Source: UBA961 sp041191145
Lineage (GTDB): Bacteria > Bacteroidota > Ignavibacteria > Kapaibacteriales > UBA961
DNA: 41,259 nt
Direction: 5' to 3'
Assembly: GCA_041191145.1 (NCBI GenBank)
Contig: JBEEPK010000013.1
Location: 1-41,259, forward strand
The notes under the pieces are model-generated. The model worked only from the letters and a program-made list of their open reading frames with translations. It made no database searches and was not told the DNA's origin. Made by a program: the position numbers and the translations under genes. Below, piece by piece: positions 33,907 through 41,259 of this stretch; position 1 is the stretch's first letter; every line of letters begins with the position of its first letter.

Positions 33907-33950
33907 GATTGGAATACAGATTAGGGTGGGATTCGTACATACACACAAAA

Positions 33951-34376
33951 TCACCGTTCTCCATAACTTTCCATTAGAATAGACTCAATAAATCGCAAAA
34001 CATAGTCAGGTGAAGTAATCACTTGACTCGATTGAATATGAATCATGTGTATACCTAACATTTCGAGAAATGTATCACGCTGTCTGTCATATTCATATTT
34101 ACCGATATGACTGGCTCCATCCAACTCTATGACAACTCCAAATGCAGGGATATAAAAATCAACTATATATTTTCCCATGCATCGTTGTCTATCAAAATTA
34201 ATCCCATGAAAACTGTTATTCCTAACCATTCTCCAAAACAACACTTCAGAAAGAGTACCATTTTTTCTTAGTTCTTTCGCTCTTTTTTTTTGAATAGCTG
34301 TTGCCGGAGGAATAATTACTGTTCTTGTGTATAATGTTAATCCATTTATTTGATATTCTCTTTTAGAAGTTGCCAT
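33951..34376 (-). CDS. DUF559-family endonuclease-fold protein (Vsr-like)
   Basis: This 141-residue protein belongs to DUF559 (PF04480), related to the Vsr/PD-(D/E)XK nuclease fold. Typical segments are 'KKRAKELRKNGTLSEVLFWRMVRN' (the N-terminal 'T.aE..LW..lr' motif), 'FDRQRCMGKYIVDFYIPAFG', 'VVIELDGASHIGKYEYDRQRD' (catalytic-type Asp…E-L-D) and 'LGIHMIHIQSSQVI'. AAGGG lies 9 bases before the ATG. The gene stands alone between two clusters of the same palindromic repeat family (33453-33906 and 34525-34774). The family has no agreed function; association with dispersed repeats suggests it may be a repeat-mobilising or repeat-processing nuclease, which is an inference. Confidence 0.88.
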   Translation of the reverse strand: MATSKREYQINGLTLYTRTVIIPPATAIQKKRAKELRKNGTLSEVLFWRMVRNNSFHGINFDRQRCMGKYIVDFYIPAFGVVIELDGASHIGKYEYDRQRDTFLEMLGIHMIHIQSSQVITSPDYVLRFIESILMESYGER

Positions 34377-34524
34377 ATCATATCCCTTTTTAAAGATATA
34401 TCAAATTATGAATTAGGTTATTTATTTTATCACTCGTTTGAAACCTGGATTATACTGAATCTTTGATATTTGTATTCGAATCTCACGCCTTACTGTTTTT
34501 TCCTACAATTATCCAGAAACGGCT

Positions 34525-34774
34525 ACACCTCTCACTTGAGGGGAAAATTGAAATGTATTCGCCTCTTGTCCAAAGGGGTGGCACTTCGACAAGCTCAATG
34601 TATCACATGCGGAGCATGAAGGGGTATGATTCTGCGTTTGATAAGATCTCACCCCGGCCTATGGCCTCCCCTCGATCACGAGGGGAATTTTCTGTGGTTT
34701 TACCCACTACCAAATAGGAGAAAAATGTAATTTCCCTCTTGTCAGAGGGGTGCCCGTTTCCTCGGCTAAGCTCG
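34525..34774. repeat. dispersed copies of the two-hairpin repeat on the other side of the DUF559 gene
   Basis: Bases 34646-34688 are an inverted copy; read on the minus strand they give ATTCCCCTC-GTGATC-GAGGGG, then GGCC-ATA-GGCC, then GGGGTGAGAT, so both hairpins persist although the bases changed. Bases 34730-34774 are a direct-orientation copy (TTTCCCTC…GAGGGG, then TGCCCGTTTCCTCGGCTAAG). Fragments at about 34525-34590 (CTCTCACTTGAGGGG and CTCTTGTCCAAAGGGG) look like more decayed members. The rest of 34377-34793 is AT-rich leader of the DUF559 gene and shows nothing else. Confidence 0.85.
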
Positions 34775-34793
34775 AAATCCAGCGCGAGTGAAC

Positions 34794-34824
34794 AAAAAAA
34801 TGCCCCACATTTCTGTGAGGCATT
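34794..34824 (-). terminator. terminator of the desaturase gene
   Basis: On the minus strand TGCCTCACA-GAAA-TGTGGGGCA is followed by TTTTTTTG, just after the desaturase stop. One G-T pair in a 9-bp stem. Confidence 0.9.
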
Positions 34825-34827
34825 GAA

Positions 34828-35697
34828 TCATTTCGTGATCAATTTGTCTTGAAGTATTTCTTCAGGCACGCGATAGACATGTTTGACAAGTCGCAATTTT
34901 TCGAGGATCCAAATGAGATATCCCGACAAATCAATTTGCCACCAGGCAAGACCATGAAATGCGGAACGAGGAAATGCATGATGATTATTGTGCCAGCCCT
35001 CGCCCATCGCAAGAATTCCTACGATGAAATTATTGGTGGATTGATCTGGAGTTTTGAACATCTTATTGCCGAAAATATGACAAATGGAATTGACGCTCCA
35101 TGTGAAATTCAAAGCCAAGAATAAACGAACAAAACCACCCCATAATAATCCTTCCAAACCGCCTATTAAGAATGGAATGAACAAACCAAGCATGGACCAA
35201 GCAAAAAAAGTGGCATCAAAAAATGTGACCATTTTGTCCTGCTGAAACTTCTTGCCAAATGTTTGTCGCGCCTGCAAATGTACTTCCGGATCTAAAGTGA
35301 AAATCCAACCGCAATGTGCATGAAGCCAACCTTTAAATGTAGGGCTATGCGGATCATCTTCTACATCAGTATTCGCATGATGCTTCAAATGTATGCTCGC
35401 CCAATTCGATGGCGGACCCTGCAATGCCATTGAACCAAGCATGAGCAGAATGAATCGTATAACCGGATGTGCAGTGAAACTCTGATGAACGAGCATGCGA
35501 TGAAATCCCATAGTGATGCCAAGCTCGGTAAGCACGGTGAGCGCAATGCACATGAAGAAATTACTCCAAGAAAAATGACCTTGGAAAGCCAAAATAATCG
35601 CTGTGATCGTTCCCAAACCGGGCAAAACAATCAACATCAGAAAATATAATATCACCTGCATTTGGTGAGAATAGGGTTTATTCACGGAATTGTCCAT
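34828..35697 (-). CDS. acyl-CoA/acyl-lipid delta-9-type fatty acid desaturase
   Basis: This 289-residue membrane di-iron enzyme introduces a double bond into fatty acyl chains. The three His boxes are present: 'HRMLVH' (H66-H71), 'HLKHH' (H103-H107) and 'HNNHH' near residue 240, along with 'GPPSNWASIHLKHHANTD' and 'GEGWHNNHHAFPRSAFHGL', typical of the stearoyl-CoA-desaturase-like bacterial group. Hydrophobic pairs at about 15-60 and 150-200 give the usual four membrane helices. No ribosome site precedes the ATG at 35697; Met13 is an alternative. It is monocistronic with its own terminator and divergent from glmS. It would adjust membrane fluidity and needs oxygen, so the organism probably meets aerobic conditions. 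Confidence 0.92.
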   Translation of the reverse strand: MDNSVNKPYSHQMQVILYFLMLIVLPGLGTITAIILAFQGHFSWSNFFMCIALTVLTELGITMGFHRMLVHQSFTAHPVIRFILLMLGSMALQGPPSNWASIHLKHHANTDVEDDPHSPTFKGWLHAHCGWIFTLDPEVHLQARQTFGKKFQQDKMVTFFDATFFAWSMLGLFIPFLIGGLEGLLWGGFVRLFLALNFTWSVNSICHIFGNKMFKTPDQSTNNFIVGILAMGEGWHNNHHAFPRSAFHGLAWWQIDLSGYLIWILEKLRLVKHVYRVPEEILQDKLITK

Positions 35698-35765
35698 AAA
35701 TGTTGAGACATGGTGGTGATGAATCTTGCTTTCTTTGCCCTGAAGCAGTTCTGATACTTATTCCG

Positions 35766-35773
35766 TATTTTTG
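35766..35773 (+). promoter_or_regulatory. -7 box upstream of glmS
   Basis: TATTTTTG matches TAnnTTTG and would leave a leader of about 130 bases before the glmS ATG. No glmS-ribozyme-like structure is evident in this leader. Confidence 0.45.
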
Positions 35774-35910
35774 CAGACATCAAGGATGGCTATGGGTCCG
35801 TCACTCAATCCTGCTCTCGGGCAATTGTCCAAATATACGGACTTGACAATTTGCAAAAACCATTCTCTCATTCTGAAATGCAAAGACATTTCCTCTAAGG
35901 ACTTCTCTCT

Positions 35911-37743
35911 ATGTGCGGAATCGTTGGATATATCGGTCATCAAAAGGCTTCAGACATCATCATCAATGGATTAAAACTCCTTGAATATCGTGGATATGAT
36001 TCCGCCGGCATCGTGACGAATGAATCAGGACATCTCTTGATTCAGAAAAAAGCGGGTAAAGTGAAAGACTTAGAAAAAATATTGAACCTTAGCTCGATGC
36101 TTAGCAATATCGGAATTGGTCATACCCGCTGGGCAACGCATGGTGAACCGAATGATGTGAATGCTCATCCGCATACTGATAGCACCGGCAAAATTGCGCT
36201 CGTTCATAATGGCATCATCGAAAATTATACCGCGCTCCGAAAAAAACTCATCAAAGATGGATATTCATTCACTTCGGAAACAGATTCTGAAGTGCTCGCT
36301 GTGTTCATCGGCTCTCTCTATTCCAATGGCAATGATCTTGAAACTTCCGTGCGCCTTGCGCTCAATGAAGTGGAAGGAACTTTCGGCATTTGCGTCATGT
36401 GCTCTGATGATCCCAATACCATGATTGCAGCTCGCAGAGGTAGTCCAATCGTTGTGGGCATCGGCGATGGCGAATTCATCGTGGCTTCTGATGCATCGGC
36501 GATCATTCAGCATACAAGACAAGTGATTTATCTTGCAGATAATGAAATGGCAGTGATCACTCGTCATGGCGTGACCACAAAAACAATAGATAATGTGATC
36601 ACTAATGAACAAATCGAACAAATTGAATTTGATTTAGATGCGATTGAAAAAGGTGGTTATAATCATTTCATGCTCAAGGAAATCTATGAGCAACCTTCCA
36701 CATTTCGTGATGCACTTCGCGGGCGATTACTCACCGAAGAAGGCAATGTGAAACTTGGAGGTTTGAATCCCGTTGCAAAAGAATTGCGCAATGCTCGACG
36801 CATCATCATTCTTGCTTGTGGCACTTCCTGGCATGCCGGACTCGTTGGCGAATACATGATTGAACGCCTTGCGCAAATTCCCGTGGAAGTGGAATATGCC
36901 TCCGAGTTTCGATATCGCACGCCAATCATTTATCCGGATGATGTGATCATTGCGATTTCTCAAAGCGGTGAAACCGCCGATACATTGGCGGCACTCAAAG
37001 AAGCAAGACTCAAAGGCGCAACTGTTCTCGGTATCGTAAATGTGGTGGGAAGTTCTATCGCTCGTGAAACGCAGGCGGGTGTCTATTCTCATGCAGGACC
37101 CGAAATCGGCGTCGCCTCCACAAAAGCATTTACTTCGCAATTGGCAGTGCTATCACTTCTTGCTTTGCATCTTGGACGCATGAATAAAGTGTCTTCCATT
37201 GAAGGTAAAAGAATTGCAGAGGCACTCGACTCCATACCTTCAAAGATTGAAGAAATTTTAAAGCAAGAAAATACCATTCAGGAAATTGCGCAAGAATATC
37301 AAGATGCGAGAAATTTCTTGTATTTGGGTCGTGGGTATAATTTCCCCGTCGCTCTTGAAGGCGCATTGAAATTGAAAGAGATTTCCTATATCCATGCTGA
37401 AGGATATCCTGCTGCAGAAATGAAGCATGGTCCAATTGCACTTGTCGATGAAAATATGCCCGTGGTATTCATCGCAACCAAAGATGATATTTATGATAAA
37501 GTGATTTCCAATATTCAGGAAGTGCGCGCGCGCAAAGGCAAAGTGATTGCCATTGCAACCGAAGGCGATACGCAGATTGAATCAGTGGCAAATCATGTGA
37601 TTTATATTCCAGATACACTTCCCATGCTCACCCCTGCTTTGGCGGTGATTCCCCTGCAATTACTTGCATATCACATTGCAGTTTTGCGCGGTTGCGATGT
37701 TGATAAACCACGCAATCTGGCAAAATCTGTAACCGTGGAGTAG
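35911..37743 (+). CDS. glmS: glutamine-fructose-6-phosphate aminotransferase (isomerizing)
   Basis: This 610-residue enzyme makes glucosamine-6-phosphate from fructose-6-phosphate and glutamine, the first step to UDP-GlcNAc for cell wall and LPS. The N-terminal glutaminase domain (about 1-225) starts 'MCGIVGYIG' with catalytic Cys2 and has 'GHTRWATHGEPNDVNAHPH' and 'HNGIIENY'. Two SIS domains follow (about 285-425: 'CGTSWHAGLVGEYMIE', 'ISQSGETADTLAAL'; about 455-595: 'LGRGYNFPVALEGALKLKEI', 'HAEGYPAAEMKHGPIAL'), ending 'DVDKPRNLAKSVTVE'. AAGGA precedes the ATG. Length and motifs are standard. Confidence 0.98.
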   Translation: MCGIVGYIGHQKASDIIINGLKLLEYRGYDSAGIVTNESGHLLIQKKAGKVKDLEKILNLSSMLSNIGIGHTRWATHGEPNDVNAHPHTDSTGKIALVHNGIIENYTALRKKLIKDGYSFTSETDSEVLAVFIGSLYSNGNDLETSVRLALNEVEGTFGICVMCSDDPNTMIAARRGSPIVVGIGDGEFIVASDASAIIQHTRQVIYLADNEMAVITRHGVTTKTIDNVITNEQIEQIEFDLDAIEKGGYNHFMLKEIYEQPSTFRDALRGRLLTEEGNVKLGGLNPVAKELRNARRIIILACGTSWHAGLVGEYMIERLAQIPVEVEYASEFRYRTPIIYPDDVIIAISQSGETADTLAALKEARLKGATVLGIVNVVGSSIARETQAGVYSHAGPEIGVASTKAFTSQLAVLSLLALHLGRMNKVSSIEGKRIAEALDSIPSKIEEILKQENTIQEIAQEYQDARNFLYLGRGYNFPVALEGALKLKEISYIHAEGYPAAEMKHGPIALVDENMPVVFIATKDDIYDKVISNIQEVRARKGKVIAIATEGDTQIESVANHVIYIPDTLPMLTPALAVIPLQLLAYHIAVLRGCDVDKPRNLAKSVTVE

Positions 37744-38047
37744 CATGTTAGGGTTGATTTTGGTTTTATGGTTGAATCAGCTCTCCTATTCTCGCCCAAT
37801 ATTTCACTGATTGATCTGTGTATGTCTGGATTGGTCATATTTAATGTGATCTCTGTTTGGATATTCTCTTTCTTAGTGGTTTCCATTCTGGCATTTGGAG
37901 TACTTCCAAATAACTCTACGAAGTTTATAGAGCTTTGTAGTATATACTGCACTATCACAACATCTGTTTGATTTTCTATCTTTTTATTGTTCTGTTTTCA
38001 CACATGTCATATCTTTGTGGTATTACATAACAAAAATTAGAACGAGC
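37744..38047. other. intergenic region between glmS and the toxin-antitoxin pair
   Basis: A perfect small hairpin lies at 37893-37911 (ATTTGGA-GTACT-TCCAAAT), followed by a second weak one at 37914-37937 (CTCTA…TAGAG); neither has a T-run directly after it, so termination of glmS is not clear. The toxin-antitoxin promoter lies at the right end. Both strands are open for 67-95 codons, but no ribosome site or recognisable protein is seen. Confidence 0.5.
37987..38017 (+). promoter_or_regulatory. promoter of the toxin-antitoxin operon (TTG-N20-TATCTTTG)
   Basis: TTG at 37987-37989 and TATCTTTG at 38010-38017 are 20 bases apart, 30 bases before the antitoxin ATG. The antitoxin HTH probably binds here for autoregulation, though no clear operator palindrome is visible. 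Confidence 0.55.
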
Positions 38048-38845
38048 ATGAATAGTACACTATCCAAAACAGAGATTGGGGAAAGGATTGCCGAACTCCG
38101 AAAATTGAAAGGACTGACACAAGAAGATTTGGCTAAAAGTGTCAAGATTTCACGTACATCATTGACGCAAATTGAATCAGGGAATAGAAGCGTGGACATC
38201 CTCGAACTGAGTGAATTGTCGAAAGTTTTGCGTTTTTCTTTGGATGATTTTATGTCTGAAGATTTCACACCAAATCATGATATTACGATCAGGGAAGAAA
38301 AGAAGTCAAATAAACAAGAAGAGCGCATTTCCATTCCAAAGCTAGAAGTCAATAAATTCATGAATGTAGTATTATACATGCTTGAACGCTGCGCTGGAAA
38401 GCCGAATATTGGAGAAACCGTCCTCTATAAACTGCTCTACTTTTCAGATTTCAACTATTATGAAATTTATGAAGAGCATTTAACTGGTGCCACTTATCGC
38501 AAATTGCAATATGGACCCGTGCCTCAGAAATTTGATGCAATTATTCAACAAATGATTGAGAAGAAACAGATACAGAGAGTGAAAACAACATATCATGGCT
38601 TCCCGCAAACACGGTATTTACCTTTGGAAAAAGCAGATCTCACATTATTAAGGGCAAGTGAAAAAGAAGTCATAGACAGGGTTATTGAACATATGAGTGA
38701 TTGGTCAGCTTCTGCAATCAGTACATATTCCCATAATGATATGCCCTGGCTTGCTTCAAAAGAAGGTGAAGAGATTTCATATGAATTGGTTTTTTACAGA
38801 GAACCTCCCTTCTCTGTCAGAAATTATGGGGATGATATTGAATAG
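38048..38845 (+). CDS. XRE-family antitoxin with C-terminal Panacea (DUF4065) domain
   Basis: The start is at 38048 (MNSTLSKTEIGERIAELRKL…), because the in-frame ATG at 38015 lies within the -7 box. The 265-residue protein has an N-terminal Cro/C1-type HTH (about 10-66, 'LTQEDLAKSVKISRTSLTQI', 'ESGNRSVDI'), a lysine/glutamate-rich linker (about 72-98) and a Panacea/SocA-like domain (about 100-255: 'VLYKLLYFSDFNYYEIYEEH', 'GATYRKLQYGPVPQKFDAII', 'WSASAISTYSHNDMPW'). Panacea domains are known as antitoxin modules able to neutralise many toxin types. The RelE-like toxin gene begins 2 bases after its stop. The HTH implies repression of its own operon. Confidence 0.88.
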   Translation: MNSTLSKTEIGERIAELRKLKGLTQEDLAKSVKISRTSLTQIESGNRSVDILELSELSKVLRFSLDDFMSEDFTPNHDITIREEKKSNKQEERISIPKLEVNKFMNVVLYMLERCAGKPNIGETVLYKLLYFSDFNYYEIYEEHLTGATYRKLQYGPVPQKFDAIIQQMIEKKQIQRVKTTYHGFPQTRYLPLEKADLTLLRASEKEVIDRVIEHMSDWSASAISTYSHNDMPWLASKEGEEISYELVFYREPPFSVRNYGDDIE

Positions 38846-38847
38846 CA

Positions 38848-39192
38848 ATGAATTTCGATGAATTAGCCGAATATAGAAAAGACATAAAACACCTAATCAA
38901 AAAATATCGAACACTACATGAAGATATGGAAGTGGTGAAAAAGGTATTGACAGTACTACCCGACGAAAGACCACCATTTAGTTATCGCATAGATAATTTG
39001 GGGATTACAACATGCATCATCAAAGTAAAAAAGATTGCATGCAAGGCATTAAAAGGACGTGGTGTGAATTCCGGCCTGAGACTTGTTTATGCGTACTTTC
39101 CCAATGAACAAAGAATCATATGTATTGAATTATATCATAAGAATGACAAAGAAAGCGAGGATAGAAATCGTATCACTCAGTATTTTGATTGA
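38848..39192 (+). CDS. RelE/ParE-superfamily toxin (mRNA-interferase-like)
   Basis: This 114-residue protein has an N-terminal helical part ('YRKDIKHLIKKYRTLHEDME') and a RelE-fold C-terminal part: 'IIKVKKIACKALKGRGVNSG', 'LRLVYAYFPNEQRIICIELY' and 'HKNDKESEDRNRI', the pattern of the RelE-like group that ends with 'hk.d.edE..RI'. It follows the XRE-Panacea antitoxin by 2 bases, so expression is coupled. RelE-type toxins cleave mRNA on the ribosome; the catalytic residues of this subgroup (probably the Lys/Arg and His/Tyr in the last 40 residues) are not confirmed by eye. Confidence 0.83.
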   Translation: MNFDELAEYRKDIKHLIKKYRTLHEDMEVVKKVLTVLPDERPPFSYRIDNLGITTCIIKVKKIACKALKGRGVNSGLRLVYAYFPNEQRIICIELYHKNDKESEDRNRITQYFD

Positions 39193-39210
39193 ACATGCAC
39201 ATTGAATGCT

Positions 39211-40860
39211 CTATTTCTGGGTGACTATGTTGGCATTCTCTTCCCCAATCTTATCCCACCAAATAAGCAAATGATCAGCCAATTTGTCGAATGGCAAAAG
39301 TTCGATATCATCACAGACAAATGTGGAAGGTAATTTCTTTCTGTGTTTTTCTACTTTCTTTCGTAGAACCATGACATCTGCATAGAGATTCTTTGAGATG
39401 ATGTGAATAATCTCTGCAAAAGCAAATACGCGTTTTTGATCTTTTGGGACATTCTTTTTGATATAACGAATGTTCCTATCTATGGTATGGTGGAAGTCTT
39501 GTTCATTGGACAATGGATCTTCGGCGCTTCTTTTTTTTGAAATGATCTCTTCTCTTGCTGTGAGAATCAGCAAAGTGGAGTCTAACATTCGCAATAGTGA
39601 TAATCCCCCACTTTTATCTTTCTCATATTCCGGAATATCATTTCGTATTGTGGAGATATTGGGTCTTTTGGAAATGAATGTTTGAACATCCTTTCTTTCA
39701 ATGCCCGAAGGATATTGAGAATTTTGCGCAATACCGAGAAAATATGATAGCCATAAATATGCTTTAATAAAAATGAAGTGAGCTCGATTGGGACTAGACA
39801 TCAATTGAACATTATTTTTTTTAGAAAGAAAAGTGAATAGATCAAATGCATATTCAGTGTCCAAGGCATATACAGCATGCTGAAAACCTTGAATTCTACT
39901 ATTGACATTCAACTTGACTCTAGATGATGGCAGTTTGCTCAGCGCAACTTCAAATACACTTTTTGATTGTTCATATTCCTCAAGACGGAAATGTCCTATC
40001 TGCCTATACATTGCCAAATACATCTGTCTATTCGGACTATCAAAGTGTGATTTTCTTTGAAGATAGTCACCATACTCTTGGCAATGAGCCAATAAAGAAC
40101 GATAATCATTAATAAGTAAACAAGTAGTAATTAATACAGCAAAACGTGCAACTACACCCGAATTGATCTCATGCATCTTAAGTATTTTCTCGAGTTCATT
40201 AATACAAACCAAATACTCATTCAAAAGCTGTTTATCAGATGCAAATCGATGTCTGGACAACTTTACAAAATCATGTTTTATCTTTAGTATATGCACATAG
40301 AGCTGTAGTTTTTCATGAGCTAATGATATTGCTGCATAATCCTTATTCTGTGTCCTTACTGTTGAATATTTCCTTGATTGATACCAGCGTTCTTCAAGTA
40401 GTCGGAGTTCAATATAAAACAGCTCATATTTTCGAGCTATTGAAATTGCTTTATCGTACAACTCTTTAGCAATATGGCTACCTGCTAAAGCGCATGTGAT
40501 ATATGAAGTGTATAAATAGTACAAAGCTTCCCCTTCAGCCGCATCCGTATTTGAAACTTCATTCGCATCTATGGATATCAGCATCAATGAATTCACGAGC
40601 CGCTTTTTCAATCGAGATTTGAATGAACGATAATTAGCATCGCTTGTTCCATTAGGGAAAATAAGCGTTCGCAATTCCTCTTCTGTTTGCACTTCACCAC
40701 TCTTCAAAGCATGAAATGCACGATAATAGGCAGCATCTTTACCGTTTGCATCCTTCCTACCATTTGAATGAAATATTTTCGATTGTGATTTGATGATTAT
40801 CTCAGGTGTTTCCGGAGAATATTCTGCAACAATTGATGCTATTTTTTGTAAAAGTTTCAT
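39211..40860 (-). CDS. hypothetical helical-repeat protein, 549 residues
   Basis: I do not recognise the family. The protein has no signal peptide or membrane helix and is rich in Lys, Leu, Ile and Ser. The N-terminal part ('SIVAEYSPETPEIIIKSQSK', 'YYRAFHALKSGEVQTEEEL', 'DANYRSFKSRLKKRLVNSLM') looks like a small helical domain, perhaps a winged-helix or nucleic-acid-binding fold; the body (about 100-380) is a run of helix pairs reminiscent of TPRs ('AKELYDKAISIARKYELFYI', 'YLAMYRQIGHFRLEEYEQSK'). The C-terminus is basic, then ends in a helical domain ('LADHLLIWWDKIG'). It is convergent with the toxin gene (18-base gap) and its base use is AT-richer than the housekeeping genes. TPR-like regulators without assigned function are possible. 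Confidence 0.75.
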   Translation of the reverse strand: MKLLQKIASIVAEYSPETPEIIIKSQSKIFHSNGRKDANGKDAAYYRAFHALKSGEVQTEEELRTLIFPNGTSDANYRSFKSRLKKRLVNSLMLISIDANEVSNTDAAEGEALYYLYTSYITCALAGSHIAKELYDKAISIARKYELFYIELRLLEERWYQSRKYSTVRTQNKDYAAISLAHEKLQLYVHILKIKHDFVKLSRHRFASDKQLLNEYLVCINELEKILKMHEINSGVVARFAVLITTCLLINDYRSLLAHCQEYGDYLQRKSHFDSPNRQMYLAMYRQIGHFRLEEYEQSKSVFEVALSKLPSSRVKLNVNSRIQGFQHAVYALDTEYAFDLFTFLSKKNNVQLMSSPNRAHFIFIKAYLWLSYFLGIAQNSQYPSGIERKDVQTFISKRPNISTIRNDIPEYEKDKSGGLSLLRMLDSTLLILTAREEIISKKRSAEDPLSNEQDFHHTIDRNIRYIKKNVPKDQKRVFAFAEIIHIISKNLYADVMVLRKKVEKHRKKLPSTFVCDDIELLPFDKLADHLLIWWDKIGEENANIVTQK

Positions 40861-41175
40861 GAATCTGTGAAATGTATTGAATATTACAATATCTCTTTTA
40901 TTTTTTACAAACTATTACTTTTCAACTACTTACAATTTATGCAAACACTTTCACAACATAATCCTCGATGATTCCATAAGGAGATTTGTGGCGAAAATGT
41001 ACTGCAATAATTTGATGTCATACGGCTTTGGCATTTCCGCAAAATTGAGTCAAGTTGTGGATGTCAATTCCTGAACTGACATTGAATTAAATATAAGCGA
41101 ATATTTTCATTTGAATGGGATTGAATGCAATGAAAGCATTCGCATACGAGTATTCACACTTGAGGAGTCAAAGTC
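40861..41175. other. divergent intergenic region
   Basis: AT-rich sequence between two divergent genes. An inverted repeat TATTG-AATATTA-CAATA (about 40874-40890) lies just upstream of the helical-repeat gene, and a hairpin GAATGC-AATGAAA-GCATTC (41123-41141) lies in the leader of the rightmost gene. No exact TAnnTTTG box was found for either gene. A 65-codon frame at 40877-41074 has no ribosome site and is not supported. Confidence 0.5.
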
Positions 41176-41259
41176 ATGAACCATTCATTCTTCTATCGGT
41201 TTTTACTTTTCTTCGCATTTTCCATTCTACTATGCAATCCATTTGATTCTAGTGCACAA
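41176..41259 (+). CDS. exported protein, N-terminal signal peptide only (cut by window edge)
   Basis: This start is too short to be called by length alone. An ATG at 41176 is preceded by AGGAG (41163-41167) with 8-base spacing and encodes 28 residues that form a complete Sec signal peptide: 'MNHSFFYRFLLFFAFSILLC', with likely cleavage at 'SSA|Q', as in the other exported proteins of the window, which often have Gln at the +1 position. The mature protein is outside the window, so nothing can be said of its function. Confidence 0.7.
   Translation, partial: MNHSFFYRFLLFFAFSILLCNPFDSSAQ

Noticed and set aside
34463..34717. 84-codon plus-strand frame between DUF559 and the desaturase
   Set aside because: It is composed of the repeat copies (inverted and direct) and has no ribosome-binding site or recognisable protein features.
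35774..35910. Possible glmS ribozyme in the long leader
   Set aside because: The ribozyme is known mainly from Gram-positive bacteria, and I cannot see its conserved core or cleavage-site context here.
35771..35974. Small frame in the glmS leader overlapping its start
   Set aside because: It has no ribosome site and overlaps glmS; the stretch is better read as the glmS 5' leader.
37671..37958. Minus-strand frame with 'YSTVTDFARLRG'
   Set aside because: That segment is the antisense translation of the conserved GlmS C-terminus; no ribosome site or promoter supports a gene.
40877..41074. 65-codon plus-strand frame in the right intergenic region
   Set aside because: No ribosome site, AT-rich composition and no recognisable protein.
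1..41259. tRNA, rRNA or tmRNA genes
   Set aside because: No cloverleaf or rRNA-like stretches were recognised on either strand by reading; a covariance-model search would be needed to exclude small RNAs.

Overview
The window looks like a chromosomal segment of a Bacteroidota/Chlorobiota-type bacterium of moderate-to-low GC. Supporting signs are a SusC/SusD pair, several secreted proteins ending in type IX secretion (T9SS) type A sorting domains, SDR-type threonine dehydrogenase, and repeated TAnnTTTG (-7) promoter boxes of the Bacteroidota kind. The FlgD-like style of the sorting domains fits Kapabacteria/Ignavibacteria relatives, but the phylum-level placement is an inference and no rRNA is present to settle it.

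Layout. (1) 1-10929: an alpha-glucan utilization locus: SusC C-terminus (cut by the left edge), SusD lipoprotein, a two-repeat secreted protein in the SusE position, two GH13 enzymes, an alpha/beta-hydrolase esterase-like protein with a CBM48-like module, a DUF1028 protein and an LprI-like protein. The three enzyme genes overlap by ATGA. (2) 10931-17346, minus strand: an M42 peptidase that seems to lack its catalytic Glu pair, rplI and rpsF (without rpsR between them), then the ATGA-linked operon nnr - FAD dehydrogenase - hemW. (3) 17480-28385, plus strand: tdh, a YyaL/DUF255 protein, an O-antigen-ligase-like membrane protein, rpmB, a TPR lipoprotein, an acidic-tailed orphan, a UvrD-like helicase, a GT4 glycosyltransferase and a GmhB-like phosphatase. 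(4) 28386-34793: an accessory island with a 21-bp triplet repeat, a 1485-residue surface protein (YadA-like head repeats plus a C-terminal seven-bladed FG-GAP-type propeller), a decayed copy of that gene's 5' end, a 76-bp tandem array of two-hairpin repeats, and a DUF559 endonuclease-fold gene bracketed by members of the same repeat family. (5) 34794-37743: fatty acid desaturase (minus) and glmS (plus). (6) 37744-41259: a toxin-antitoxin pair (XRE-Panacea antitoxin plus RelE-like toxin), a 549-residue helical protein of unknown function, and the signal peptide of an exported protein cut by the right edge.

How the genes work together. The Sus-like locus should bind starch or glycogen-like glucans at the cell surface, cut them outside with the T9SS-displayed GH13, import oligosaccharides through SusC/D and finish them with the second GH13, which lacks a sorting domain. 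The middle block is housekeeping (NAD(P)HX repair, ribosomal proteins, threonine breakdown, envelope glycan synthesis). The best candidates for something undescribed are the DUF559 gene with its structured repeats, and the giant surface protein with its decayed neighbouring copy.
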